43,366 bases of DNA from Psychrobacter piscatorii (GCF_904846415.1 NZ_CAJHAR010000031.1:1-43366); one strand, 5' to 3'; positions 27,012 through 35,075 are shown, counted from the first letter of the stretch. Program-made: numbers and translations. The notes: generated from the letters alone by a model not told the origin.

Positions 27012-28527
27012 CACTTCTTCCTTTTTCAGCTGATGCTACAAGATTAGCCAGAATCAATCTTCCTTCCACTCCTAACTGTTGGTTATAGTCATCCATAATT
27101 TCATGAAAACTTTTGCCTGATTCTACAGAGTTTTTTAGTAAATGATAAAAACCAGAATTTTCGACTTCTAACCCAAACACATCTCTAGTTAATACCCCAA
27201 CATTTTCACCAAAGGTTTCGATTTTAGGTCTAATGCTAGTAGATATAGAACCGTAACGACTAATTTTCCATGCACATGATTTAGGAACTTCTTGCAAGAC
27301 AACAGGTGAATGAGTTGCAATAATAGCTACTCCATTTCTACTAGTTAAAAGATTAGATAGTGCACGAACAAAGGCAGATAACAAAGGTGGATGTAAATGA
27401 CTTTCAGGCTCATCAATTAATACTAAGGTTTTTTCCTCTACAGTTGCCACTAAGAGTGTTAATGTAATTAAAACAATTGCATGACCAGAACTCATACTTC
27501 GAATTTTTACCAGTCCTTCTTCTTCTAGGTCATCACCTGTCAGTTTAGCCAAATCTTTCAAGTTCATTTCAGAAAAATTACCATCGGACTCTAAAGTCTG
27601 AATTGCGTTTAACCAAAGTTCCTCTTTCTTATGAATACATACCTTTAAAGCTTTAATAAACTCTTCGTGTAAGTCATCAATCTTCTTGAGACCTTCTTTA
27701 ATGCTACTTTTAAAACCTATATAGCTGTAGCATGTGCCTTTTGTCGGGTCATCTTGCTGGCTGTAAGGTTTGAAGGGGTCGAAAGCACTAAATGATACTG
27801 AAGCTACTCTACTAAAATATTCTTTGTCAATCTTAATATCTTTCCCAAAGGAGCTTTCAGTCATGAAGTTCTGATTTTCTCTATCGTTTCCTATAATAGA
27901 ATCGACCATGCCATTTAATATAGTAGTTTTACCAATACCATTTCTACCAATAAGTACATGTATATTCGTTTTGGGTTTAAACTCTGGATAAACTCTAAAA
28001 TCTAAAGTAATATCTGAACGATTTTCCATACCCTTACGAACAAATTTGAATTCAAACTCTGTTAATATTGCTCCGCCTTTCAGTATTCGTGCGTATTGCT
28101 CTTTCACTGTAGTTAAACTTGCGCTTCTAAGTAAGGATTTTTCAAATACTGCTTCACTTTTCAACTCTTCAATCTTATTAGGATTGGATACAATATCATT
28201 GAGAGCATGTAAAACACTTTTCCTAATAATCTCAGGTATTTTACTCATTTTCTCGTAATAGTCTTCACTTCCTCCTAGAGAGAAAAACTCATCTGGTAAA
28301 GCTGTGGCTCCTTCCTCAATTCTACCAGAAGTACGATCATTTTCTCTTTGTCCTTTGAATCCTATCTGAACATAGCCTATCTTATACTGAGTTCCTTGAT
28401 CATCAAATATTACTAAAGAAAAAGTAGTATAAAATCCGTGATCATTCCAGTTGTCTTTTACTAAGAAAATGCTACTTTCGTGACTGGGGGGCACATCCCA
28501 AGGTGTATTAACTACATGTATGAACAT
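26995..28527 (-). CDS. AAA/ABC-type ATPase, PtuA-like (anti-phage defence candidate)
   Basis: The 510-residue reading from the ATG at 28527 is a compact ABC-class ATPase. Walker A GRNGIGKT is at 194-201, an ABC-like signature RSMSSGH at 343-349, Walker B LVLIDEP at 368-374 with SHLHPP after it, and the H-loop IIATHSP near 402-408. Only about 145 residues lie between Walker A and the signature, so there is no long SMC-type coiled coil, and no TOPRIM domain follows. About 190 residues before Walker A (WDVPPSHESSIFL..., WNDHGFYTTFSLVIFDDQG) look like a beta-rich separate domain. An ATG at 28680 would add 51 residues that look non-coding. No strong ribosome site was seen. It overlaps the HNH gene downstream. 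Confidence 0.83.
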   Translation of the reverse strand: MFIHVVNTPWDVPPSHESSIFLVKDNWNDHGFYTTFSLVIFDDQGTQYKIGYVQIGFKGQRENDRTSGRIEEGATALPDEFFSLGGSEDYYEKMSKIPEIIRKSVLHALNDIVSNPNKIEELKSEAVFEKSLLRSASLTTVKEQYARILKGGAILTEFEFKFVRKGMENRSDITLDFRVYPEFKPKTNIHVLIGRNGIGKTTILNGMVDSIIGNDRENQNFMTESSFGKDIKIDKEYFSRVASVSFSAFDPFKPYSQQDDPTKGTCYSYIGFKSSIKEGLKKIDDLHEEFIKALKVCIHKKEELWLNAIQTLESDGNFSEMNLKDLAKLTGDDLEEEGLVKIRSMSSGHAIVLITLTLLVATVEEKTLVLIDEPESHLHPPLLSAFVRALSNLLTSRNGVAIIATHSPVVLQEVPKSCAWKISRYGSISTSIRPKIETFGENVGVLTRDVFGLEVENSGFYHLLKNSVESGKSFHEIMDDYNQQLGVEGRLILANLVASAEKGRSDAEDS

Positions 28528-28721
28528 AACAGTATCAACCAATATTACGATACTTGAATAATAACAAATTGAAGCCAGACGTGTGTTCAATATTCTAGTT
28601 AATGAAGAACTATTAGTCGATTTGAAGAACAGTTTAACCACGAGCGTATATGTATAGACACATAAACCAATATCAGCCATGCAGTTTGCTTATTTATTGG
28701 GGGGATTACCTAACCCTCATT

Positions 28722-28730
28722 TGCTATACT
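28722..28730 (+). promoter_or_regulatory. Extended -10 promoter candidate for avtA
   Basis: TGCTATACT within CATTTGCTATACTAGCC lies 61 nt before the avtA start, immediately right of the ATPase-HNH locus. The motif is identical to the one before hemN (41462-41470), including the following AG. Confidence 0.5.
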
Positions 28731-28791
28731 AGCCCAACTTTATCGGTTAAATACCCACTTATAACACCCTCCCAAACAGCATGGTAGCCTT

Positions 28792-30114
28792 ATGAAATTC
28801 TCAAAGTTCGGTCAAAAATTTACCCAGCCCACTGGCATCTCACAATTGATGGATGATCTGGGCGACGCGCTAAAAAGCGATCAGCCTGTCAACATGCTGG
28901 GCGGTGGTAACCCTGCCAAAATTGATGCCGTTAATGAGCTGTTTTTGGAGACCTATAAGTCGCTGGGCGTTGATAATGATACAGGTGAGGCAAATAGTAG
29001 CGCGATTATTAGCATGGCGAACTATTCCAATCCACAAGGAGATGCAGGCTTTATCGATGCCTTGGTTGGCTTTTTTAACCGTCATTATGACTGGAACCTT
29101 ACCTCAGAAAACATCGCCCTGACCAATGGCTCACAGAATGCGTTTTTCTATCTGTTTAATCTGTTTGGCGGTGCGTTCACAGGTGAGCAAAACCAATCTA
29201 TCGACAAGTCCATTCTACTGCCATTGACCCCTGAGTATATTGGCTATAGTGATGTGCATGTGGAAGGTCAGCATTTCGCAGCCGTATTACCACATATCGA
29301 TGAAGTGACGCATGATGGCGAGGAAGGCTTCTTTAAATATCGTGTGGATTTTGACGCGTTAGAGAACTTGCCAGCGCTAAAGGAAGGTCGTATCGGGGCG
29401 ATTTGCTGCTCACGCCCGACCAATCCGACGGGCAACGTGCTGACCGATGAAGAAATGGCGCATTTGGCCGAGATTGCGGGGCGCTATGACATACCACTGA
29501 TTATCGATAATGCTTATGGTATGCCCTTCCCGAATATCATCTACTCTGATGTCAATTTGAACTGGGATCACAATACGATTCTTTGCTTTAGCCTATCGAA
29601 GATTGGCTTGCCCGGTATGCGTACGGGTATTATCGTGGCCGATGCGGAAGTGATTGAAGCGGTGAGCGCGATGAATGCGGTGGTCAACCTAGCACCGACC
29701 CGCTTTGGTGCAGCGATTGCCACGCCACTGGTCGAAAACGACCGTATCAAGCAGTTATCTGATAATGAAATTAAGCCGTTTTATCAAAAACAGGCGAAAC
29801 TCGCGGTGACGCTATTGAAAGAAGCATTGGGCGATTATCCATTGAGAATTCACAAGCCTGAAGGCGCGATATTCTTTTGGTTATGGTTTAAAGACTTGCC
29901 GATTAGCACCCTTGAGCTGTACGAGCGCCTTAAAGAAAAAGGCACGCTTATTGTACCAAGCGAGTATTTCTTCCCCGGTGTGGACGTTAGCGATTACCAA
30001 CATGCACACGAATGTATCCGCATGAGTATCGCGGCTGACGAGCAGACACTGACGGATGGTATCAAAGTGATTGGTGAAGTAGTGCGCGCATTATATGATG
30101 AGGCTAATAGCTAA
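28792..30114 (+). CDS. avtA: Valine-pyruvate aminotransferase
   Basis: AvtA is a PLP-dependent aminotransferase that makes alanine from pyruvate using valine as amino donor (transaminase C). The 440-residue protein has the fold-type I markers: MLGGGNPAKI near the N-terminus, CCSRPTNPTGNVLTDEE, the aspartate of IIDNAYGMPFP, and the PLP lysine in SLSKIGLPGMRTG. The C-terminal PSEYFFPG and ECIRMS motifs, which bind substrate carboxylate, are also seen. Length and sequence fit AvtA rather than AspC. It stands alone, just right of the AT-rich defence pair. Confidence 0.95.
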   Translation: MKFSKFGQKFTQPTGISQLMDDLGDALKSDQPVNMLGGGNPAKIDAVNELFLETYKSLGVDNDTGEANSSAIISMANYSNPQGDAGFIDALVGFFNRHYDWNLTSENIALTNGSQNAFFYLFNLFGGAFTGEQNQSIDKSILLPLTPEYIGYSDVHVEGQHFAAVLPHIDEVTHDGEEGFFKYRVDFDALENLPALKEGRIGAICCSRPTNPTGNVLTDEEMAHLAEIAGRYDIPLIIDNAYGMPFPNIIYSDVNLNWDHNTILCFSLSKIGLPGMRTGIIVADAEVIEAVSAMNAVVNLAPTRFGAAIATPLVENDRIKQLSDNEIKPFYQKQAKLAVTLLKEALGDYPLRIHKPEGAIFFWLWFKDLPISTLELYERLKEKGTLIVPSEYFFPGVDVSDYQHAHECIRMSIAADEQTLTDGIKVIGEVVRALYDEANS

Positions 30115-30133
30115 CATATAAACTTAGAGTCTG

Positions 30134-30601
30134 ATGGATATGTACCCAATATTTTTACTCTATGGCATATTTATATTTTCATCTATTTTTTTAGTGTGGA
30201 TCTTAATAGCGATCATAACTGACTTTATATTTTTATGTTTCCCAAAAGTAGATTCAAAGGTTTTAAGCAAAAGAATAGTGATTACATCTGCTAGAGTCAC
30301 TTATCTGGGTGACGTACATGAGCTTTTTATTAAGTATCAATATGAATTCGAAGGTGTCACTTATACCAGCACATTATTGAATGCTTTTGGAGGAGTGCGT
30401 AGTTTTGGTGAAAACGGAGTTAGAAAGGCAGTAGCTAAGTCGATAACTTCAGAAGACAGAACAGCTGTCTATGTCTGCCCTTTTTACCCGAAACTAGCTT
30501 ATGCTTTGCCGTTTGGATGGAGTAAAGTTTTGGTGTTGCCGATAATTGCTGTGGTATTAGCTTTGTTCCTTTCCTCAGGCAACAAACTAGATATTTTTTG
30601 A
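30134..30601 (+). CDS. Small membrane protein, DUF3592-like
   Basis: This 155-residue protein has an N-terminal hydrophobic helix (about 5-33), a middle beta-rich stretch (SARVTYLGDVHELFIKYQYE ... AVYVCPFYP) and a C-terminal helix (VLVLPIIAVVLALFLSS). That two-helix arrangement with a YxY.Y(E)F..GVTY core is what DUF3592 proteins look like. The function is unknown. It begins 19 bp after avtA, is visibly more AT-rich than avtA, and ends at a strong terminator, so it may ride on the avtA transcript. Confidence 0.65.
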   Translation: MDMYPIFLLYGIFIFSSIFLVWILIAIITDFIFLCFPKVDSKVLSKRIVITSARVTYLGDVHELFIKYQYEFEGVTYTSTLLNAFGGVRSFGENGVRKAVAKSITSEDRTAVYVCPFYPKLAYALPFGWSKVLVLPIIAVVLALFLSSGNKLDIF

Positions 30602-30609
30602 GTTACAAC

Positions 30610-30640
30610 AAAAAACGGACTAATTAATAGTCCGTTTTTT
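30610..30640. terminator. Bidirectional terminator (copy 1 of a repeated hairpin)
   Basis: AAAAAACGGACTA pairs with TAGTCCGTTTTTT around loop ATTAA. It lies between the convergent DUF3592-like gene and hchA, and T-runs occur on both strands. A near-identical hairpin is at 31975-32005. Confidence 0.88.
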
Positions 30641-30689
30641 ATGCTATTAAATGATCTATTTTATTTTAAATGGATGGTTTGCTAACCTT

Positions 30690-31595
30690 TTAGCTAAGCG
30701 CTTTTAGCAATTCCGTAGCGCTCAGTTTACCAAACTCATTGGCAGCTAATGGTCCATCGCCTGAGATCAGTTTTCTGTCTTGATGAGTGCTACCGGTGGC
30801 CAGTTTATTGCTAATAGTGACGCCCAGATCTTCAAGCTTTTCACCAAAGTACCATGGCATCGTACCGGGCAAATAGCCAATTTTTGGCATTTGCTTATCC
30901 ATACCAGTGGGGAACGCTACCATCTCATAACCTTTAAAGATAAAGTCGCGCTCGGACTTATCATCCGCTGCATCAGGATCATCTAGGTTAGCGGACAATA
31001 AAGCGGCAGGTCCATGGCAAATCGCCAAGGTAAACAAGTCATTTTTATGGCCCCAGCGTAGCAATTCGCCAAGGTTTTTGTCGTCAGGCAAGCCTAGCAT
31101 CGCGCCATGACCACCTGGAATAAAAATCGCTGCATAGTCGTCGCTATTGGCCATGTCATTTTTGACAAAGTCAGCGATACTTTTCGGACTCTCAAGCTTT
31201 GGCTGATATTCAGCGTATATTTGTTTAACATCGTCATCGTCTTCTGGCATCGCCCATTGCTCAACTTTGACAGACGCTCCTGTTGGCGTAAAGATATCCG
31301 TGTCAAAACCCGCTTTTTTAAAATGCAATAAGGGCACCATCATCTCAACAGGGTGATTGCCGGTATCAAACTTATTACCATTTTCCATAGTCATGTATTG
31401 CTGCTCGCTACAGACCATGAGGATTTTTTTATTGCCCTTATACGGCGTGTCATACTCTGTGTTGTCATAGTTGGTTTTACTTGGGGCCGCCAATTTCAAA
31501 GATGACTTGGAAGGAATATATACTCCCGCTTCGATTTCTTGTGCTTGCAACCCTAATGTTTCTTTTGCGTTGTCTAGTATTCCTTGGATATTCAT
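30690..31595 (-). CDS. hchA: Glyoxalase III / Hsp31 (DJ-1/PfpI superfamily)
   Basis: The 301-residue protein matches HchA (Hsp31), a stress-induced holdase with glyoxalase III activity, also reported as a protein deglycase. The nucleophilic elbow LAICHGPAALL carries the catalytic cysteine, and FIPGGHGAMLGLP gives the conserved glycine-rich loop. The N-terminal extension and the cap-like segment containing GNHPVEMMVPLLHF are typical of Hsp31 rather than short DJ-1 proteins. The start at 31595 has AGGAAG 5 nt upstream. A perfect 14-bp palindrome lies about 100 nt upstream (31694-31707), and a bidirectional terminator lies downstream. Confidence 0.93.
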   Translation of the reverse strand: MNIQGILDNAKETLGLQAQEIEAGVYIPSKSSLKLAAPSKTNYDNTEYDTPYKGNKKILMVCSEQQYMTMENGNKFDTGNHPVEMMVPLLHFKKAGFDTDIFTPTGASVKVEQWAMPEDDDDVKQIYAEYQPKLESPKSIADFVKNDMANSDDYAAIFIPGGHGAMLGLPDDKNLGELLRWGHKNDLFTLAICHGPAALLSANLDDPDAADDKSERDFIFKGYEMVAFPTGMDKQMPKIGYLPGTMPWYFGEKLEDLGVTISNKLATGSTHQDRKLISGDGPLAANEFGKLSATELLKALS

Positions 31596-31974
31596 AGTGC
31601 TTCCTAGTTATTATTAATTATGGAGGATGGATAGCTAGTCAGGTGGTATTTAAAGACGATATGCTTAGGATATACGCCGATACCGCTACCCTTTTATCTT
31701 AAGATAACAAACTGAGAAAGGGTTAAATAGACAAGACTTTTTATATTTCGTAAGCTTTGTAAAGAGAGCGTGTTTTATCTGTCAAATTACAACCGCTGCA
31801 ATAGCTACCGACTTAGGCAGAAGCTATTTTAAAAATCATTTATGTGGATGTTTTTTAGGAGTATTGTTCTTGACGAACCAATGCAAAAGCACGGTATCAA
31901 AGCGATTGGTGGAAGTTTTTTGTGAGCTTTATGATTAAGCATAAAGCAAATAATTGTAAATAAAGCGAACAAAT
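31596..31974. other. Intergenic region upstream of hchA
   Basis: This gap holds the hchA leader and promoter region on the minus strand. The palindrome TTATCTTAAGATAA is at 31694-31707. The right half has two overlapping tiny ORFs near 31850-31940 (26 codons or fewer) that I cannot tie to any family. No other feature was recognised. Confidence 0.45.
31694..31707. promoter_or_regulatory. 14-bp perfect palindrome, candidate operator of hchA
   Basis: TTATCTTAAGATAA is fully self-complementary and lies 99-112 nt before the hchA start, within the region where its promoter should be. It could bind a dimeric regulator; which one is unknown. Confidence 0.35.
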
Positions 31975-32005
31975 AAAAACGGACTCATTAATAGTCCGTT
32001 TTTTT
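31975..32005 (-). terminator. Terminator (copy 2 of a repeated hairpin), overlapping a gene end
   Basis: AAAAACGGACT (31975-31985) pairs with AGTCCGTTTTT (31993-32003) around CATTAAT. On the minus strand the hairpin contains the last codons and stop of the membrane-protein gene that ends at 31988, and is followed by a T-run. The stem is nearly identical to the hairpin at 30610-30640. Confidence 0.8.
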
Positions 32006-32431
32006 ATGGCGCTTGGTCAGTGAGGTAGATTTATTGGTTGGTCGAAAGATAGTCGTCCACTTATTGAGTGCAAAGAGTAGATAAGGCAATAGGCACGTAT
32101 TCATCAGATCATGCAGACTGGCCTTTATATCCACCATTTCTAATGCCAAGAGGCCTTTTGGTATGATGATATGGCGATTGTCCAGATACTCACCTGATAA
32201 CGCCACACCAGTGACCACGATCAATGCGATAAACGCTCTTATATTGTGGTTTTTGATGAGAGGACGCAGCACAAACAGACAAAGCAGATAGACGCCAACC
32301 CCGACATAGATATGTAAGGCATCTTTGGCAAGGCCAGTTGTTTCAACAACATTCATTTTAAAGGCAGTAAAGTCCACTAGAGTATTCCAAATATAAGCGA
32401 GCAGAAAATGATGGAGCGTATCACTAAACAA
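31988..32431 (-). CDS. Hypothetical multi-pass membrane protein
   Basis: I do not recognise this 147-residue protein. Three to four hydrophobic stretches are visible (around residues 5-20, 40-60, 65-82 and 110-122), so it is probably an inner-membrane protein. The reading starts with TTG at 32431; no ATG precedes the first helix and no clear ribosome site is present, so the exact start is uncertain. The C-terminus ends HKKTDY, whose codons form part of the terminator stem. It is transcribed towards hchA but separated from it by about 390 bp. Confidence 0.6.
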   Translation of the reverse strand: MFSDTLHHFLLAYIWNTLVDFTAFKMNVVETTGLAKDALHIYVGVGVYLLCLFVLRPLIKNHNIRAFIALIVVTGVALSGEYLDNRHIIIPKGLLALEMVDIKASLHDLMNTCLLPYLLFALNKWTTIFRPTNKSTSLTKRHKKTDY

Positions 32432-32475
32432 TAATAACTAAAAATTGATAGTTAAGAATGATAATAGTGCAGAAT

Positions 32476-32508
32476 AAAAAAGGCAGATTATACAAGCGAT
32501 AATCTACC
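32476..32508 (-). terminator. Rho-independent terminator of hisB-hisH
   Basis: On the minus strand GGTAGATTAT pairs with ATAATCTGCC (10 bp, one wobble) around a 7-nt loop and runs into TTTTTT. It lies about 40 bp after the hisH stop. Confidence 0.8.
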
Positions 32509-32548
32509 CTATTTTGAAGCAAGTGTGCAATTTACGTTTACTGCCTAT

Positions 32549-33184
32549 CTACACACTCCACTCGACAAAGTTCTTTAACAGTTGCAAGCCAGCGGTATGG
32601 CTTTTTTCTGGATGGAATTGGGTGGCAAATAGATTGTCTTGGATGACACTAGCACAAAACGGTTGACCATAGTCACATACCGCCGCCACTTGCGCGCTAT
32701 CAGCAGGCGCGCAGTAGTAGCTATGTACAAAATAAAAGTGCGCGTTATCTTCAATACCCTGCCAAAGCGGATGGTCAAAGTCCATACCGCTAATGGTATT
32801 CCAGCCCATATGGGGCACTTTTATCGTGTCGCCTTTCCTATCTTTCCACGTAGGATCAAATGCTTCTACCGTGCCATTTAGGATACCGAGGCAGTCCGTA
32901 CCACCATTTTCAGCGGATTGCGTAAACAATGCCTGCATGCCCACACAGATGGCCATAACGGGCTTGTTAAACACTGCATCGCGCACCACGTCATCGATGC
33001 CTGCATCATGCATACCAGCGATACAATCACGCATCGCGCCAACACCAGGGAAGACAATTTTATCTGCTGCAGCGACCACTTTTGGGTCGTTTGTGATAGA
33101 GACGTCTGCCCCGACGACTGATAGTGCTTTGCCAGCTGAGTGCAAATTGCCCATACCATAATCTAATAGCGCTACTTTGGTCAT
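32549..33184 (-). CDS. hisH: Imidazole glycerol phosphate synthase, glutaminase subunit
   Basis: HisH releases ammonia from glutamine and channels it to HisF in histidine and purine-precursor synthesis. The 211-residue protein is a class I glutamine amidotransferase: nucleophile cysteine in [11 protein letters not shown], and the His-Glu pair in TQFHPEKSH. Its N-terminus [17 protein letters not shown] is typical. The ATG at 33184 has GAGA about 9 nt upstream and is preferred over a TTG one codon earlier. It lies downstream of hisB in the same direction; hisF is not in the window. Confidence 0.96.
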   Translation of the reverse strand: MTKVALLDYGMGNLHSAGKALSVVGADVSITNDPKVVAAADKIVFPGVGAMRDCIAGMHDAGIDDVVRDAVFNKPVMAICVGMQALFTQSAENGGTDCLGILNGTVEAFDPTWKDRKGDTIKVPHMGWNTISGMDFDHPLWQGIEDNAHFYFVHSYYCAPADSAQVAAVCDYGQPFCASVIQDNLFATQFHPEKSHTAGLQLLKNFVEWSV

Positions 33185-33275
33185 CAATTGGTTCTCGTTT
33201 TTAAAGATTTTGACTACTATACTATGTATACTATTTTCTGTTACTAAGGTGTAGATAAGGTTTTGCTACAAGGAA

Positions 33276-33314
33276 GTTAAGCGTAGGCTGTACAACCAGT
33301 ACGCCAAGCTTAAC
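33276..33314. repeat. Imperfect inverted repeat in the hisB-hisH spacer
   Basis: GTTAAGC (33276-33282) and GCTTAAC (33308-33314) are perfectly complementary. Inside them GTAC/GTAC and GG/CC can pair around AACCA. No T-run follows on either strand, so it is unlikely to be a simple terminator. It could stabilise or process the hisB-hisH mRNA. Confidence 0.45.
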
Positions 33315-33356
33315 TGACCCTTTTGAGTAATCTTGTAGAAGAGCCTTAAATGCGTC

Positions 33357-34004
33357 TTAGAAAGCCTCTTTGGTCGATGGCAAGGTGTTCAGCGCACGCT
33401 CATCATATTCGCAAGCCATACGCAGCGCACGAGCAAACGCTTTAAATGTTGATTCAATCTGGTGATGGCTATTTTTGCCTTTTAGATTGTCCAAATGCAC
33501 GGTCATCCATGAGTGATTGACGAAGCCATAAAAGAACTCACTGAATAGGTCAACATCGAAGCGGCCAACGTGCGAGCGCGTAAATGGAATGTCCATGTGC
33601 AGCCCTGGACGCCCTGACAGATCAACCACAGCGCGGGTCAGTGCTTCGTCTAACGGTGCATAAAAGTGCCCATAACGACGGATGCCTTTTTTATCGCCCA
33701 ACGCTTTGTTAAATGCTTGACCAAGGGTAATACCGGTGTCTTCGACGCTATGATGGTCATCGATAAAGGTATCACCAACACATTTGATATCCAAGTCAAA
33801 CAAACCGTGACGCTTGATCTGATCAATCATATGATCCAAAAACGGTACGCCCGTGTCTACCACGCCTTTGCCTGTACCATCGAGGTTGACGGTACACGTG
33901 ATTTGCGTTTCGGCAGTATTGCGCTCAACGGTCGCGATGCGCTCAGGGCGACCATATAAATTTAGGTTTGTTGCTTGATTTTGCTCAGTTGCATTGGCTG
34001 TCAT
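33357..34004 (-). CDS. hisB: Imidazoleglycerol-phosphate dehydratase
   Basis: HisB removes water from imidazole glycerol phosphate in histidine biosynthesis. The 215-residue product is the monofunctional form, without the histidinol-phosphatase domain fused in E. coli. The metal-binding His/Glu motifs are all there: [24 protein letters not shown] and the second-half counterparts [10 protein letters not shown] and [17 protein letters not shown]. The first 20 residues are a variable extension. GAGA lies 6 nt upstream of the ATG. hisH follows after a spacer of about 170 bp that holds an inverted repeat. Confidence 0.97.
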   Translation of the reverse strand: MTANATEQNQATNLNLYGRPERIATVERNTAETQITCTVNLDGTGKGVVDTGVPFLDHMIDQIKRHGLFDLDIKCVGDTFIDDHHSVEDTGITLGQAFNKALGDKKGIRRYGHFYAPLDEALTRAVVDLSGRPGLHMDIPFTRSHVGRFDVDLFSEFFYGFVNHSWMTVHLDNLKGKNSHHQIESTFKAFARALRMACEYDERALNTLPSTKEAF

Positions 34005-34402
34005 GGCTATTCTCTATCGGTTTTTTATCAGTGAAAAGCGGTCAATTATAAATAAGGTAAAACATCGCCCATTGCTGTCCGTTACATCGCCGCTAGCGCT
34101 GCAACCAGCGTCAGCAAAAAATGTATGAAAAAGTGATATATACAAAAGATATCAATATATTAGGATTGATGTGTACCACATATTATCTAGCCTCATCATA
34201 GCAAACCCTAACATTTACTGCCACGACCAAGCGCTAAACCACGCACAAATTTACGTCATTCTGCTAAAATAGTGTGTTCAGTATTATCAATCATGACTCG
34301 CTCGAACATTGACAATGTCTACCTTGTGGCACTACTCTCCATGACATAGTGCTGTGTATACCGACTTTATACTATAAAAACTCTCTGTTTATAGGAACTG
34401 CT
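34005..34402. other. Divergent intergenic region hisB / PanZ-like gene
   Basis: This is a 398-bp AT-rich spacer between divergent genes. It should contain the hisB promoter on the minus strand, which I could not pick out, and a plus-strand extended -10 candidate at 34262-34270. No RNA gene or strong hairpin was recognised. Confidence 0.45.
34262..34270 (+). promoter_or_regulatory. Extended -10 promoter candidate for the PanZ-like gene
   Basis: TGCTAAAAT within TTCTGCTAAAATAG has TGn directly before TAAAAT. It is 133 nt from the chosen start at 34403. A -35 was not identified. Confidence 0.35.
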
Positions 34403-34825
34403 ATGCCGTTAGAAGCGATCGCCATTAATAGTTTGGATGCGCCACTTATCAAAAAACCTGCCCGCGATAATGAGCTAGCAGAGCGCTTGCAGGCATTGTA
34501 CGATAGCGATGATGCGCAGCCTGATGGTGCTGAGGTATTAAATATCGTGGCGCAAGGGTTTAAACGTGGACAATATCTCTATGTGGGTATGTTCAATGAT
34601 AAGCCTATCGCTGCGGTTGCCTGCTTTGATGATGGGCAGACCGATGCCAAACGTTTGCAGTATCTGACGGTACATCCAGAGAATCGTAAACGCGCCATCG
34701 ACGCCAAATTCATTAAACTGGTCTATGATGCCGAGGTCAAAAAAGGCGTGCGTGAATTCGTCCCTGCGGATGCGGATATTCATCGAATCATGAGCGAGTA
34801 CGAACTACTCCGCGTAAAAGACTAA
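34403..34825 (+). CDS. PanZ-like (GNAT-fold) acetyl-CoA sensor protein
   Basis: The chosen ATG at 34403 has AGGA 7 nt upstream and gives 140 residues; an earlier in-frame ATG at 34349 lacks a ribosome site. The second half, YVGMFNDKPIAAVACFDD ... LQYLTVHPENRKRAIDAKF ... ADADIHRIMSEY, follows the beta-strand and helix pattern of a small GNAT domain and resembles PanZ/PanM. That protein in E. coli activates and regulates aspartate decarboxylase PanD in coenzyme A synthesis. The usual acetyl-CoA loop RxxGxG is not clearly present. The assignment is tentative; a degenerate N-acetyltransferase is the alternative. Confidence 0.55.
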   Translation: MPLEAIAINSLDAPLIKKPARDNELAERLQALYDSDDAQPDGAEVLNIVAQGFKRGQYLYVGMFNDKPIAAVACFDDGQTDAKRLQYLTVHPENRKRAIDAKFIKLVYDAEVKKGVREFVPADADIHRIMSEYELLRVKD

Positions 34826-34901
34826 ATGTATAGAAAAAATGGTTAATTTTACCCATATTTGATTATTTATCGTCTTTTATTCGATATAACGCAAAAACCA
34901 C

Positions 34902-34930
34902 TTGACAGTCGTGCTCATATTTAGTTTAAT
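34902..34930 (+). promoter_or_regulatory. Promoter of tRNA-Phe
   Basis: A perfect TTGACA (34902-34907), a 17-bp spacer and TTTAAT (34925-34930) precede the tRNA by 17 bp, with a GC-containing discriminator (AGCGCC). Confidence 0.8.
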
Positions 34931-34947
34931 AGCGCCTCAACGAAGAC

Positions 34948-35023
34948 GGCTCGATAGCTCAGTAGGTAGAGCAACGGATTGAAAATCCGTGTGTCGGCAG
35001 TTCGATCCTGCCTCGAGCCACCA
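34948..35023 (+). tRNA. tRNA-Phe (GAA)
   Basis: The 76-nt cloverleaf has acceptor stem GGCTCGA/TCGAGCC, D-arm TAGCTCAGTAGGTAGAGCA, anticodon loop with GAA (GGATTGAAAATCC), T-arm with GTTCGATCC and an encoded CCA end. It is a single tRNA gene with its own promoter and terminator. Confidence 0.97.
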
Positions 35024-35040
35024 TTCGTTAATAGATTCTA

Positions 35041-35075
35041 AAAAGCCCCGAACAGTGATGTTTGGGGCTTTTTTT
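35041..35075. terminator. Bidirectional terminator after tRNA-Phe
   Basis: AAAAGCCCCGAACA (35041-35054) pairs with TGTTTGGGGCTTTT (35059-35072), 14 bp with one wobble, around GTGA, followed by a T-run. It can also end the converging gene at 35128. Confidence 0.87.

Noticed and set aside
28528..28680. 51-residue N-terminal extension of the ATPase from an earlier ATG
   Set aside because: The sequence before MFIHVVNTPWDVPP looks like translated AT-rich leader, and the conserved part seems to begin near the second methionine. The later start was used.
26139..28680. Retron-type system with Septu-like effector
   Set aside because: No reverse transcriptase gene or retron ncRNA structure lies beside the pair, so a retron is not supported.
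31848..31943. Two overlapping tiny ORFs upstream of hchA, possible insertion-sequence remnant
   Set aside because: Both have 26 codons or fewer, with no transposase motif and no inverted-repeat ends nearby.
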